Source of the DNA: Bordetella holmesii ATCC 51541
Lineage (GTDB): Bacteria > Pseudomonadota > Gammaproteobacteria > Burkholderiales > Burkholderiaceae_B
Assembly: GCA_000612485.1 (NCBI GenBank)
Contig: CP007494.1
Span: 3,162,001 to 3,226,000 of the forward strand
Direction: 5' to 3'
Length of the DNA: 64,000 bases
The notes under the pieces were generated by a model. It did no database searches, was not told the DNA's origin, and saw nothing but the letters and a program-made list of their open reading frames with translations. Positions 31,600 to 40,775 of the stretch are shown here, piece by piece. Position 1 is the stretch's first letter. Every line of letters begins with the position of its first letter. Made by a program: the position numbers and the translations under genes.

Positions 31600-32781
31600 A
31601 TGAACCGACGTGATTTCCTTTCCCTGGCCGCCAGCGTGCCGCTGACGCTCCATGCGAGCCGCTTGCTGGCCGCGCCCGCGACAGACCAGCGGCTGCTGGT
31701 GGTCTTCATGCGCGGCGCGTACGACGCGGCCAGTCTGCTGATTCCGCAAAACGATTTCTACGACGAAAGCCGCCCGACGATCGCCATCGCGCGCGCGGGC
31801 AGCGGCGCCGATGCCGCGCTGCCGCTGCACGATGGCTGGGGGCTGCACCCCGCGCTTGCCGACACGCTGCTGCCCTATTACCAGCGCGGCGAGCTGGCCT
31901 TCGTGCCGTTCGCTGGCAGCGATGACCTCACCCGCAGTCATTTCGAAACACAGAACCGCATCGAACGAGGCGCCGCCGCCCACGATGGCAAAGCCCGCGT
32001 GGATTCCGGATTTCTTAACCGCCTGGCTCAGCAATTGGGCATGCCGGCGGTCGCCTTCACGCAGGATGTGCCGCAGATCTTCCGTGGACAGGCCAGCGTG
32101 CCCAATATCAGCCTGGCAGGGACGGCTCGCAAAGGCCGCATCAATGACGCGCAGGGACGCGTCATCACGCAGATGTACCAGGGTACGGAGCTCGAGGCCC
32201 GCGTGACAGAAGGCATGGATCTCAAAAGCGCCGCGCAGCGCATGGATGCCGAACAGGCCGAGGCCAACGGCACATCGCTGACGGTCAGCCGCCTGCAGGC
32301 CGAGTCGCAACGCATCGCCGGTTTCATGCGCGAACGCTACAACCTCGGTTTTGTGGATGTCGGTGGCTGGGATACCCACGTCAACCAGGGCGATGCGCGC
32401 GGCTCGCTGGCCGGCAAGCTCAAGCAGCTCGGCCAGGCGTTGAGCGCCTACGCGCAGGCCATGGGCCCGGCCTGGAAGAAAACCACGATCGTGGTCATCA
32501 GTGAATTCGGCCGCACCTTCCGCGAAAACGGCACTCGCGGCACGGATCACGGGCACGGCACCGTCTATTGGGTGATGGGCGGACAAGTGCGCGGCGCGCG
32601 CATCGCTGGCGAGCAAGTCGCCGTGGCACCGGGCAAACTGTTCCAGGATCGCGACTATCCCGTACTGAACGAGTATCGGGCGCTCTTCGGTGGCCTGTTC
32701 TCGCGCCTCTACGGCTTGGACGCCAAACGCCTGGCTGCCATCTTCCCCGGAGTGCGGCCCATCGACCTGAAGTTAGTCTGA
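31600..32781 (+). CDS. DUF1501 Tat-exported protein (sulfatase-like fold)
   Basis: A 393-residue protein with a twin-arginine signal (MNRRDFLSLAASVPLTLHA). The family includes LLVVFMRGAYDAASLLIP, VDVGGWDTHVNQG, VISEFGRTFRENGTRGTDHG and YWVMGGQVRG. The conserved Asp/His pattern resembles the alkaline phosphatase/sulfatase fold. It probably works with DUF1800 in the envelope; Tat export suggests cofactor or metal loading before export. Function is unknown. Confidence 0.88.
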   Translation: MNRRDFLSLAASVPLTLHASRLLAAPATDQRLLVVFMRGAYDAASLLIPQNDFYDESRPTIAIARAGSGADAALPLHDGWGLHPALADTLLPYYQRGELAFVPFAGSDDLTRSHFETQNRIERGAAAHDGKARVDSGFLNRLAQQLGMPAVAFTQDVPQIFRGQASVPNISLAGTARKGRINDAQGRVITQMYQGTELEARVTEGMDLKSAAQRMDAEQAEANGTSLTVSRLQAESQRIAGFMRERYNLGFVDVGGWDTHVNQGDARGSLAGKLKQLGQALSAYAQAMGPAWKKTTIVVISEFGRTFRENGTRGTDHGHGTVYWVMGGQVRGARIAGEQVAVAPGKLFQDRDYPVLNEYRALFGGLFSRLYGLDAKRLAAIFPGVRPIDLKLV

Positions 32782-32860
32782 TCCGCCCGTGCCGCCAGGC
32801 TCGCGGCGAGCTACACTTTCGGCTCGGGGCCTGTCCGGCCCGTCACCCCCCGGAGGCAGT

Positions 32861-33355
32861 ATGACCACTCTTTATGACTTCAGTGCGGCATCCCTGGACG
32901 GCACGGAACTGCCGCTGGCGCAATGGCGAGGGCAAGTCGTACTGGTGGTTAACGTGGCCTCGCACTGCGGCTTCACACCGCAATATTCCGGCCTGGAAGC
33001 GCTGCAACAACGCTTTGCCGGGCAAGGTTTCTCCGTCCTGGCCTTTCCCTGCAATCAGTTCGGCCGCCAGGAACCCGGCGATGCCGCCGAAATCCGCAGT
33101 TTCTGCGACACGCGGTACGGCGTCACCTTCCCGATGTTTGCCAAGATCGACGTCAATGGCGGCGATGCCCATCCCTTATACCGCTGGCTAAAAGAACAGA
33201 AGCCCGGCGTGCTGGGCACCGAAGCCATCAAATGGAATTTCACCAAATTCCTGGTCGGCCGCGATGGCCAGGTCATCGCCCGGTACGCGCCGACCGATGC
33301 GCCTGGCAGCCTGGCCGAGGCAATCGAACAGGCCTTGGCGGTCCCTCAGACTTGA
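32861..33355 (+). CDS. Glutathione peroxidase family (Cys type)
   Basis: A 164-residue thioredoxin-fold peroxidase with the family signatures NVASHCGFTPQY (C36 as peroxidatic Cys) and FPCNQFGRQEPG, and the active-site Trp in IKWNFTKFLV. It has no signal peptide, so it is cytosolic. Bacterial members usually use thioredoxin or glutathione to reduce peroxides. A strong GGAGG precedes ATG 32861. Confidence 0.93.
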   Translation: MTTLYDFSAASLDGTELPLAQWRGQVVLVVNVASHCGFTPQYSGLEALQQRFAGQGFSVLAFPCNQFGRQEPGDAAEIRSFCDTRYGVTFPMFAKIDVNGGDAHPLYRWLKEQKPGVLGTEAIKWNFTKFLVGRDGQVIARYAPTDAPGSLAEAIEQALAVPQT

Positions 33356-33378
33356 CCCCAACACGCCGGAGTCCAACC

Positions 33379-33843
33379 TTGACCGAAGCCCTGACGTTTC
33401 GTCGTGCCAGCGCCGGCGATCTGCCCGCGATCGTGGCGCTGTTGAGCGATGACGCGCTCGGGCACAGCCGCGAGGACGCCTCGCAGCCCCCCAATCTGGC
33501 CTATGTGCGCGCGTTCGAGGCCATCGATCTCGATCCCAACCAATTGCTCGCCGTCGCGCAAAGGGATGGCAGGGTCATCGGGTGCATGCAGATCAGTTTT
33601 ATCCCCGGTCTGTCGCGGCTGGGCGCCTGGCGTGGCCAGATCGAAAGTGTCCGGGTGGCGCACAGCGAACGCGGCGCGGGCACCGGACGCCTTTTTTTCG
33701 AATGGGCCATCGAGCAATGCCGTCAGCGCGGCTGCGCTCTGGTACAACTGACAACCGACAAGCAACGCGCCGATGCGCAACGCTTCTATCTCGCGCTGGG
33801 CTTTCATGCCACCCATGAGGGCATGAAGCTCGCGCTGCAATGA
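33379..33843 (+). CDS. GNAT-family acetyltransferase
   Basis: A 154-residue GNAT protein with the acetyl-CoA binding stretch VRVAHSERGAGTGRLFFEWA and a C-terminal LTTDKQRADAQRFYLALGF. The start is taken as TTG 33379 because GGAG lies seven bases upstream and the homology begins at once (LTFRRASAGDLPAIVALL); no ATG fits. Substrate unknown. It is followed 19 bases later by the lipoate ligase genes. Confidence 0.85.
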   Translation: MTEALTFRRASAGDLPAIVALLSDDALGHSREDASQPPNLAYVRAFEAIDLDPNQLLAVAQRDGRVIGCMQISFIPGLSRLGAWRGQIESVRVAHSERGAGTGRLFFEWAIEQCRQRGCALVQLTTDKQRADAQRFYLALGFHATHEGMKLALQ

Positions 33844-33862
33844 TCAAGGAGGGTCCGCCCCC

Positions 33863-34138
33863 ATGCATGGCGAATATAAAGTCCCGGGCGGCAAACTGGT
33901 GGTTGCCGACCTGTCGGTCAGCGATGGCCTGCTCAGCGATGTCCGTATCAGCGGCGACTTCTTCCTGGAGCCGCCGGAAGCCCTGGCCCGCATCAACCAG
34001 GCGCTCACCGGCCTGCCTGCACAAGCCGACGAAGCGCAACTGAGCCAGGCGGTGCGCCAGGCGCTGCCAGCTGATGTCGAGATGTTCGGTTTTTCGCCCG
34101 AAGCCGTGGCCATTGTCGTTCGCAGGGCCCTCGCATGA
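33863..34138 (+). CDS. Lipoate-protein ligase accessory (C-terminal domain) subunit
   Basis: A 91-residue protein (MHGEYKVPGGKLVVADLSV; VRISGDFFLEPPEAL) matching the small C-terminal domain that is fused to LplA in E. coli. In Thermoplasma acidophilum this domain is a separate protein (LplB) needed to activate lipoate. ATG 33863 follows GGAGG. Its last four bases overlap the start of the catalytic subunit gene (ATGA). Confidence 0.78.
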   Translation: MHGEYKVPGGKLVVADLSVSDGLLSDVRISGDFFLEPPEALARINQALTGLPAQADEAQLSQAVRQALPADVEMFGFSPEAVAIVVRRALA

Positions 34139-34911
34139 GCCGCCCCGACTGGAAGGATTATCGCTGGGAGCTGGTGCACGAAGCGCCTCAACCCCCCCTG
34201 CTTCACATGGCGCTGGATGCCGTCATCACGGATGAGGTCGGCGCTGGCGTGCGCGCGCCGACATTGCGTATATGGGAATGGGCCGCACCGGCCGTGGTCA
34301 TCGGGCGCTTTCAATCCCTGCGCAACGAAGTCGACGCCGAAGGCGCACGCCGCCACGGGGTGTCGGTCGTGCGGCGGGTCAGCGGCGGCGGGGCTATGTT
34401 CATCGAGCCGGGCAACTCCATCACCTACTCGCTGTCGGTGCCTCAGGAGTTCGTTGCCGGCATGAGCTTTCAGGAGTCCTATGCCTTTCTCGACTCCTGG
34501 GTGATCAAAGCCTTGCACGACCTGGGCATCAAGGCCTGGTATCAGCCCCTGAACGATATCGCCTCCGAGGGCGGCAAGATCGGCGGCGCGGCGCAGGCGC
34601 GGCGCAGCAAAGCCGTGCTGCACCACGTCACGATGTCCTATGACATCGATGCCGACAAGATGGTCGAGATTTTGCGTATCGGGCGAGAAAAGCTCTCCGA
34701 CAAAGGCACGACCAGTGCCAAAAAGCGTGTCGACCCCCTGCGCAGCCAGACCGGCCTGGCGCGCGACGCGATCATCGAGCGCATGCTCCAGACCTTCGCC
34801 GCCATGGCACCGCTGCAACCCGTGGCACTGGCCGACAGCACCATCGCGGCAGCCCAAAAAGAGGTCGACGAAAAGTTCGCCACTGAGCAGTGGCTGACCC
34901 TCGTACCCTGA
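34135..34911 (+). CDS. Lipoate-protein ligase A catalytic subunit
   Basis: A 258-residue BPL/LplA/LipB-fold protein with the lipoyl-AMP binding motif RRVSGGGAMFIEPGN. It also carries the active-site lysine region EGGKIGGAAQARR and HHVTMSYDID. It attaches lipoate to E2 subunits and GcvH. It lacks the C-terminal domain, which is supplied by the overlapping upstream gene. The octanoyltransferase LipM is a related alternative, but the paired accessory gene favours a ligase. Confidence 0.83.
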   Translation: MSRPDWKDYRWELVHEAPQPPLLHMALDAVITDEVGAGVRAPTLRIWEWAAPAVVIGRFQSLRNEVDAEGARRHGVSVVRRVSGGGAMFIEPGNSITYSLSVPQEFVAGMSFQESYAFLDSWVIKALHDLGIKAWYQPLNDIASEGGKIGGAAQARRSKAVLHHVTMSYDIDADKMVEILRIGREKLSDKGTTSAKKRVDPLRSQTGLARDAIIERMLQTFAAMAPLQPVALADSTIAAAQKEVDEKFATEQWLTLVP

Positions 34912-34967
34912 TCGCTGCAGGCGCGACTTACGGCGCCTGCAGGCATGTATTGCATGAAAGAGGCTTT

Positions 34968-35791
34968 ATGTTCCAGATCAATCTGCCCTTGTCCCCATCT
35001 GTCGCGAAACTGAGCGCCTGCGTCAGCCTCGTCTTGCTGGCCGCCTGCAGCAGTGCGCCGCCGGCCAATATCAGCCTGCCGGCTGGCGGCTCGCCTCAGG
35101 CCACCAGCAACGCCAGTATTGGCGACGTCAAAACACAACGCATCGAATGGAAAGGCGTCAAGCCTGGCTGCAACGGTGAGTGCCCCACCATCGAAATAGA
35201 TAGCGTGGCGTTTCCCGACATCCCCAACTGACGCAGGCGGTCGACCACCTCCTGGCCAGCCTGACGGGCGTGGACAGCAAGCTGCGCGGCCAATACGGCA
35301 ACCTCACCGAGTACACCCAATATTTCTGGCGCAATGCCCAGGGGCGCGACAACACGTTCTTCAAGGCCACGGTCAAAGACGTGGCGCAGGGCGTGATTGC
35401 GGTCGAGTTGCACACCAATCAGTATTTCACCGGGGCCGCCCACGGTATTCCGGCCACGCTGTATCTCAATTGGCAGATCGCAGGCGGCCGTCTGCTGCAC
35501 CTCGATGACCTCCTTATCCCCGGACGCCGACCCGCCTACGACAAGGTCCTGCAGCAGGCGCATCGCAAATGGCTGGCCACCAATGAGGATGCCAAGCACG
35601 ACCCAGCGGCATACGACAAGATGTGGCCCTTCCAGGTGACCGACAACATCGCGGTCACGCGCGAGGGCCTCGTGGTCAAGTATGACGCCTACTCGATTGC
35701 GCCGTACTCGCATGGCGAACCGGAGCTGCTGCTGCCCTGGAGCGAGCTGCGCGGCGTGGTAAAACCGGAGTTTCTGCTCAGCCCGTCCTGA
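34968..35791 (+). pseudogene. DUF3298-type lipoprotein, frameshifted
   Basis: The first part encodes a lipoprotein signal (LVLLAACSS) and KTQRIEWKGVKPGCNGECPT, then stops at about 35231. The body (LTQAVDHLLASLTG to ELRGVVKPEFLLSPS) continues in another frame and resembles DUF3298/RsiV-like domains (AAHGIPATLYLNWQ; LVVKYDAYSIAPYSHGEPEL). One missing base near 35228 would join FPDIP to LTQAV. The intact product would be about 274 residues. Start ATG 34968 follows AGAGG. Confidence 0.82.
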
Positions 35792-35932
35792 ATCCGGCCG
35801 AGCTCGGGCAGACGGCGGCAGGCGCTACCCTGTCGCTCTCCATCCGCTGCCTGACGCAGCAGCCGCGCGGTCTTCGGGGCTGCAAGGCCCGACTATCGCC
35901 ATGACAGGTAACCAACACCTGTCTGGATGGCC

Positions 35933-37222
35933 TCAAGGATAAAGGCCGCGGACCTGACGCGCCTGCAATATGCGGGTGCACGCCACAATGAAGGCCGCCG
36001 TACGCAACGTGACATTATGCTCACGCGCCACCTGGGCGATGCTCGTGTAGGCCTCGCGCATGATGCGCTCGAGGCGCTGGTTGATTTCTTCCTCGCTCCA
36101 GAAAAAGCTCGAGAAATCCTGCACCCACTCAAAGTACGAAACCGTCACACCGCCGGCATTGGCCAGCACGTCGGGCACGACATATACGCCGTTTTCTCGC
36201 AGGATATCGTCAGCCTGCGGGGTGGTCGGGCCATTGGCACCTTCGACCACGATCTTGGCCCGCACCTTGGCAGCATTGGCCTCAGTGATCTGGGACTCCA
36301 GCGCTGCAGGGATCAGGAAATCGGTTTCAAGCGTCCAGAATTCGGCATTGTCCAGGGCCTGGCCACCCGAAAAATCTGCCACGCCACCCGTGGCAGCCAC
36401 GTGGGCCAACAATTTGTGCACATCCAGCCCGGCTCCATTGTGCACGGTGCCGGTATGATCCTGCGCCGCGATGACTTGTGCGCCGGCTTCGTGGAACAGA
36501 CGAGCGGCCGTGCCGCCCACGTTGCCAAAGCCCTGCACCGCGACCTTTGCACCGGCCACAGGCACGTTGCGGTCCCGGGCCGCTTCGCACGCAACCACGA
36601 AAACCCCGCGCCCGGTGGCTTCGACGCGGCCCAGGCTGCCGCCCAGCGCGATAGGCTTACCAGTGACGACACCCGTGGCGGTAGCCCCTTCATTCATCGA
36701 ATAGGTGTCCATCATCCACGCCATGGTCTGGGCGTTGGTGTTGACATCGGGTGCCGGAATATCCTTGGATGGGCCAATGATGACGCCGATTTCGGTGGTG
36801 TAACGGCGCGTGACGCGCTCGAGCTCGGCCTGCGACATATTGCGCGGATCCAATCGCACGCCGCCCTTGGCGCCGCCATAGGGCAAATTGACCGCCGCGT
36901 TCTTAATCGACATCCAGGCGGCCAGCGCCATCACTTCGGACAGCGTCACATCCTGGTGGAAACGCACCCCGCCCTTGCCCGGACCCCGGGAGGTATTGTG
37001 CTGCACCCGATAACCCTCGAAGTGAGCAATCTGACCATTGTCCAACTCGATCGGAACATCCACCACCAGCGCGCGCTTGGGGCGCTTGAGCGTTTCGACC
37101 CAGCGTGCCAACGAACCCAGGTAGGGTGTGACGCGGTCGACCTGCTGCAGATAGACACCCCAGGGACCGAGGTGGTTGGCATCCAGATAGGAAGGCAAGG
37201 CATGAACGAGGGGTTGAGACAT
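35933..37222 (-). CDS. gdhA: Glutamate dehydrogenase
   Basis: A 429-residue enzyme of the small hexameric class, converting glutamate to 2-oxoglutarate and ammonia. The substrate-binding and catalytic motifs are intact: [30 protein letters not shown] (catalytic Lys) and [13 protein letters not shown]. The Rossmann motif is [11 protein letters not shown]. Length and layout resemble the NAD-dependent catabolic (RocG/GudB) form more than the E. coli NADP enzyme; cofactor is inference. Glutamate is a main carbon source for bordetellae. It is a single gene with its own AT-rich upstream region. Confidence 0.93.
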   Translation of the reverse strand: MSQPLVHALPSYLDANHLGPWGVYLQQVDRVTPYLGSLARWVETLKRPKRALVVDVPIELDNGQIAHFEGYRVQHNTSRGPGKGGVRFHQDVTLSEVMALAAWMSIKNAAVNLPYGGAKGGVRLDPRNMSQAELERVTRRYTTEIGVIIGPSKDIPAPDVNTNAQTMAWMMDTYSMNEGATATGVVTGKPIALGGSLGRVEATGRGVFVVACEAARDRNVPVAGAKVAVQGFGNVGGTAARLFHEAGAQVIAAQDHTGTVHNGAGLDVHKLLAHVAATGGVADFSGGQALDNAEFWTLETDFLIPAALESQITEANAAKVRAKIVVEGANGPTTPQADDILRENGVYVVPDVLANAGGVTVSYFEWVQDFSSFFWSEEEINQRLERIMREAYTSIAQVAREHNVTLRTAAFIVACTRILQARQVRGLYP

Positions 37223-37531
37223 AAACGCGATCTCCGGGCTGAGTTTGCGAAATTCTACCCGCGAGTCAGATGTGTCACCATATATATATCTAATTTTTTA
37301 AATAGGGACGCATAATAAGCCGGTGACGCGGAGTGGCGCCGCATGCCCGGAGTCGTCGCTGCAGGCTGACGCGCCGCGACCGCGCTTGGTGAGGTGTCGA
37401 ACGTGCAGGGGACGCCCAGGGCCGTCAGGCCACTCGTATTGACAACCGCCCGGTAAGCCGCCGAGACGGCCGCACACCAGTCCCGCCAGCGACAGCGGCG
37501 CGTTGGCGTCGAGCCCTACCGCGCCGCACAT
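37223..37531. other. Intergenic region upstream of gdhA
   Basis: The stretch holds no convincing gene. At 37280-37304 there is an AT-rich block (ATATATATAT followed by CTAATTTTTTAAATA) that stands out in this GC-rich genome. On the minus strand a TAGAAT box lies about 34 bases before the gdhA start, a possible -10. A minus-strand open frame at 37298-37531 begins directly behind a terminator and has shadow-like composition. Confidence 0.5.
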
Positions 37532-37558
37532 AAAAAAAAACGGCCTTCAAAGGCCGTT
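37532..37558 (-). terminator. Intrinsic terminator after the RraA-like gene
   Basis: On the minus strand a nine-base perfect stem (37550-37558 with 37539-37547, two-base turn) is followed by seven further T residues (37532-37538). It starts 15 bases after the stop codon at 37573. Confidence 0.92.
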
Positions 37559-37572
37559 CGCTGCCGCAGCGC

Positions 37573-38307
37573 TCACGTCGCTGCATCATCCCGCTTGCTT
37601 GCCTCATAGCGAGCCTTGTGCTCGGCATTGGGCGGATACAAGCCCGGCAGGGCCCGCCCCTGCGCGACTTCGCGCATGATCCAGCCCTCCAGGCGCTCTT
37701 GCTCGACGGCCTCGGCCACGACCTCATCGAGCAAAGCGGCCGGGATCACGACAGCGCCATCCTGGTCGGCCACGATGACGTCGCCAGGAAATACCGCCAC
37801 GCCACCGCAACCGACGGGCTGCTGCCAATCGACGAACGTCAACGCGGCCACCGAAGGCGGCGCAGCGGTCCCCGCTGCCCAGACCGGCAGGCCGGTGGAA
37901 AGGACACCGGCCAGATCCCGCACGGCGCCATCGCTGACCAACGCCGCCACGCCCCGATGTGCCATGCGAGCACATAGGATATCGCCCCAGAATCCGGCGT
38001 CTTTAACGCCCTGGGCGTCGACCACGGCAATGCATCCCGCAGGCATTTGCTCGATGGCCGCGCGCGTGGACGTCGGAGAACTCCAGGAAGCGGGCGTGGC
38101 CAGATCTTCCCGCGCTGGAATGAAGCGCACGGTAAAAGCGCGCCCGGCGATGCGCGGCAAGCCGGGCGCCAGTGGAAACGCGCCGCGTATCCACACATTG
38201 CGCAGGCCCTTTTTGAGCAGGACGGTGGTCAGTGTGGCGGTAGTGATCCTTTCGAGCGCCCTGAAGGCCTCGTCGTCCCGGAAAGGCTCGCGGGCTAGCG
38301 TCGTCAT
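37573..38307 (-). CDS. RraA-like protein (HMG/oxaloacetate aldolase family)
   Basis: A 244-residue member of the RraA fold. It has MPAGCIAVVDAQGVKDAGFWGD, the active-site-like VSDGAVRDLAGV and a GDVIVADQDGAVVIP metal region. The family includes RNase E inhibitors (about 160 residues) and divalent-metal aldolases for 4-hydroxy-4-methyl-2-oxoglutarate. The extra length here favours an aldolase or uncharacterised role rather than RNase E control. It lies downstream of hutG on the same strand with a hairpin between. Confidence 0.75.
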   Translation of the reverse strand: MTTLAREPFRDDEAFRALERITTATLTTVLLKKGLRNVWIRGAFPLAPGLPRIAGRAFTVRFIPAREDLATPASWSSPTSTRAAIEQMPAGCIAVVDAQGVKDAGFWGDILCARMAHRGVAALVSDGAVRDLAGVLSTGLPVWAAGTAAPPSVAALTFVDWQQPVGCGGVAVFPGDVIVADQDGAVVIPAALLDEVVAEAVEQERLEGWIMREVAQGRALPGLYPPNAEHKARYEASKRDDAAT

Positions 38308-38338
38308 CTGCGTTCTCCGATTGCCCGCGCAAATGGCG

Positions 38339-38371
38339 CGGCCGGTTTACACAATAAGCGCAAACCGGCCG
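38339..38371 (-). repeat. Inverted repeat between hutG and the RraA-like gene
   Basis: CGGCCGGTTT at 38339-38348 pairs exactly with AAACCGGCCG at 38362-38371 around a 13-base loop. No T-run follows. It could be a weak terminator for the hutG operon or an operator in front of the RraA-like gene. Confidence 0.55.
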
Positions 38372-38401
38372 AAACCAAAGCATGACAGTACCGTCAGCGG
38401 G

Positions 38402-39349
38402 CTACCGCCAGGCGGTGAGGATGCGCCAGGCCAGCCGCGCCGCCACACGCGCGCCATGGTTGTCGATGTCGAAGTCCGGGTTGGCCTCGGCCAGATCCGC
38501 CAGCCGCAGCTTGCCACTTGCGGCCACATGCGTGACGATGCGTTCGACCACTTCCAGTGGCACGCCATAGGCTGCCGGCGCCGACACTCCGGGCATCACC
38601 GCAGCGGGCAACACATCCAGATCCACGGTCAGATAGACATGACTGACCTGCTCCAGCAGCCGATCAACATCGGCCAGGCGTGCCGCCAGATCAGTTTCGC
38701 GCATGTCCACATCCTCGACCCAGAAGGCTCCCACTTCCCGGGCCCGGTCAAAGAGAGCCACGGTATTGCTCAGGCGCGACACGCCAAGGCAGGCGTATTG
38801 CACGGGCAGCCCCCGCTGCGCGCATAGCGTGACCACCTGATCGAATGGCGTGCCCGAGCTTGCCGGACGACCGGTGCGCAGATCGAAATGGGCATCCAGG
38901 TTTAGTACCAGTACGGCGGCCTCGTCGCCGCTGGCATCCAGCCATTGGCGCAAGCCCATGAAGCTGCCCCAGGCGATTTCATGGCCACCGCCTAAAGCCA
39001 GCGTGCGCGCGCCGGCGCTCAACAGACGCGCCACCTCTTTGGCATAGCGTTGCTGCGCATCTTCCAGGTCACTGCCGTCGCAGGCCACATCGCCGGCATC
39101 GTGCAGGATATCCAGGCCGTGCACCGGGATGCCGGCCAGCATCCGGCGGATGGCCGCGGGCCCCTGCGCGGCACCCGGTCGACCCTGATTGCGCAACACA
39201 CCGGCATCGCAGGCAAAACCCAGCAAGGCCGCCTCCCCGGCAGCCGGCTGACGGCCGTCGGCAGCAACGATGTGCGCCATACGGCGCGTGTCGCCGCGCT
39301 CGCCGCTGTCGTCGCGGGCGCGCCAAATGGCGGGGACCGCGCCGCTCAT
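38402..39349 (-). CDS. hutG: Formimidoylglutamase (arginase family)
   Basis: A 315-residue ureohydrolase-fold enzyme. The binuclear manganese ligands are visible in [23 protein letters not shown] and [16 protein letters not shown]. HutG hydrolyses formimidoylglutamate to glutamate and formamide in histidine breakdown; the GGHEIAWG and LDAHFDLR forms favour HutG over agmatinase. Its ATG overlaps the stop of the ABC ATPase gene (ATGA), so it ends a transport operon. No other hut genes are in the window. Confidence 0.8.
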   Translation of the reverse strand: MSGAVPAIWRARDDSGERGDTRRMAHIVAADGRQPAAGEAALLGFACDAGVLRNQGRPGAAQGPAAIRRMLAGIPVHGLDILHDAGDVACDGSDLEDAQQRYAKEVARLLSAGARTLALGGGHEIAWGSFMGLRQWLDASGDEAAVLVLNLDAHFDLRTGRPASSGTPFDQVVTLCAQRGLPVQYACLGVSRLSNTVALFDRAREVGAFWVEDVDMRETDLAARLADVDRLLEQVSHVYLTVDLDVLPAAVMPGVSAPAAYGVPLEVVERIVTHVAASGKLRLADLAEANPDFDIDNHGARVAARLAWRILTAWR

Positions 39350-40110
39350 GATTGCGAACTCAGCACAGCTTGCAGGAACTCGCGCGTGCGAGGCTCGCGC
39401 GGATTGCTGAAAATGGTCTCCGGCGGGCCGGACTCCAGGATCACGCCCCCGTCCATCACCGCCACGACATCGGCCACCTCGCGGGCAAAGCCCATCTCGT
39501 GTGTGACCACCATCATCGTCATGCCTTCCTTGGCCAGCAACTTCATGACCTGCAGCACTTCGCCCACCAGTTCCGGATCCAGTGCCGAGGTGGGTTCGTC
39601 AAACAGCATGACTTCCGGCTTCATCGCCAGCGCGCGCGCGATGGCCACGCGCTGCTTCTGACCGCCCGACAACGAACCCGGCATGGCCGACGTCTTGTGC
39701 GCCAGCCCGACCTTGGCCAGCAGATCATGCGCCAATTGCTCCGCATCGTGGCGCGTCAGGCCGCGCAAGGTGCGCGGACCCACCGTCACGTTGTCCAGCA
39801 CCGACAGATGCGGAAAGAGATTAAACGACTGGAACACCATGCCCACCTGCATGCGCATGCGGTTCAGTTGGGCTTCCGGCAATTGCTTGCCATGGTCCAG
39901 CAGCGCATGGCCGCAAATCTCTATGGTGCCCTTCTGCGCCACTTCCAAGCCATTGCAGCAGCGCAACAGGGTGCTCTTGCCCGAACCGCTAGGCCCGATC
40001 ACCACGACGACCTACGAGGGTTTGACGTCGAAATCGATGCCGCGCAGCACCTCATGGTCGCCGAAGGCCTTGTGCAGACCACGGATCTTGATCATTTCTT
40101 GCGTGCTCAT
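39346..40110 (-). pseudogene. Amino-acid ABC transporter ATPase with early nonsense codon
   Basis: The gene runs from ATG 40110 (MSTQEMIKIRGLHKAFG) to 39346, about 254 codons, the normal length for GlnQ/HisP-type ATPases. Codon 33 is TAG (40012-40014), where the family has Gln ([15 protein letters not shown]). Everything after it is intact: Walker [10 protein letters not shown], signature LSGGQKQR, Walker [12 protein letters not shown] single C-to-T change explains it. Restart at GTG or ATG 40005 would start just before Walker A and delete the first strand, so function is doubtful. It overlaps the permease stop by four bases. Confidence 0.9.
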
Positions 40111-40775
40111 TGCACCATCCCTTCGGCGCGCAAGCGTTGCTCGATCTTGCGCAGAATCATCGTCGTCGCCGTCGTCAACACCAGATACATCAACGCGATC
40201 ACCAAGTACGTCTCCAGCGAGCGATAGGACACGCTGATGATCTTCTGGCCTTCGTGCATGAGATCGTGGATGGTCAGCAAAGAGACCAGCGCCGAGTTCT
40301 TGATCAGGGCGATGAACTCATTGCCCAGCGGAGGAATCATGCGGACCACGGCCTGCGGCAGGATGATGATGCGCATGGCCTGCCCGGACGACATGCCCAG
40401 CGAACGGGCCGCTTCGGTCTGTCCGCGATCCACGGACTGAATCGCGCCGCGCACGATCTCCGATACGTAGGCGCCCGAATAAATACCCAGCCCCAGTACG
40501 CCGCAAGCAAACGCGGGCAAGACAATGCCGAACTGAGGCAAGCCGAAGAACCAGATGAAAAGCTGCACCAGCAGCGGAGTACCCCGGAAAAACAGCAGGT
40601 ACGTACTGCACAGGTTGTAGACCACCCGGTTCTTGGGATTGAGCCGGCCCACGCCGACCAGCAGGCCAATCACACAACCGAGCAACAACGAGCAGGCGGT
40701 CAGCTCGACGGTGACCAGAGCCCCGTCGAGCAAGGCCCCGAAGTCAGCGAAGACAGGAGAAAAATCCAACATCAT
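40107..40775 (-). CDS. Polar amino-acid ABC transporter permease
   Basis: A 222-residue HisM/GlnP-type permease with about five membrane segments. It has the start LLDGALVTVELTACSLLLGC and the EAA loop EAARSLGMSSGQAMRIIILPQA. It lies between the binding protein and the ATPase, with four-base overlaps on both sides. With its ATPase broken, uptake by this system is probably lost unless another ATPase substitutes. Confidence 0.92.
   Translation of the reverse strand: MMLDFSPVFADFGALLDGALVTVELTACSLLLGCVIGLLVGVGRLNPKNRVVYNLCSTYLLFFRGTPLLVQLFIWFFGLPQFGIVLPAFACGVLGLGIYSGAYVSEIVRGAIQSVDRGQTEAARSLGMSSGQAMRIIILPQAVVRMIPPLGNEFIALIKNSALVSLLTIHDLMHEGQKIISVSYRSLETYLVIALMYLVLTTATTMILRKIEQRLRAEGMVQ

Noticed and set aside
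37298..37531. Minus-strand open frame behind the RraA-gene terminator
   Set aside because: It begins immediately after an intrinsic terminator, has no ribosome-binding site and has Gly/Arg/Cys-rich shadow composition.
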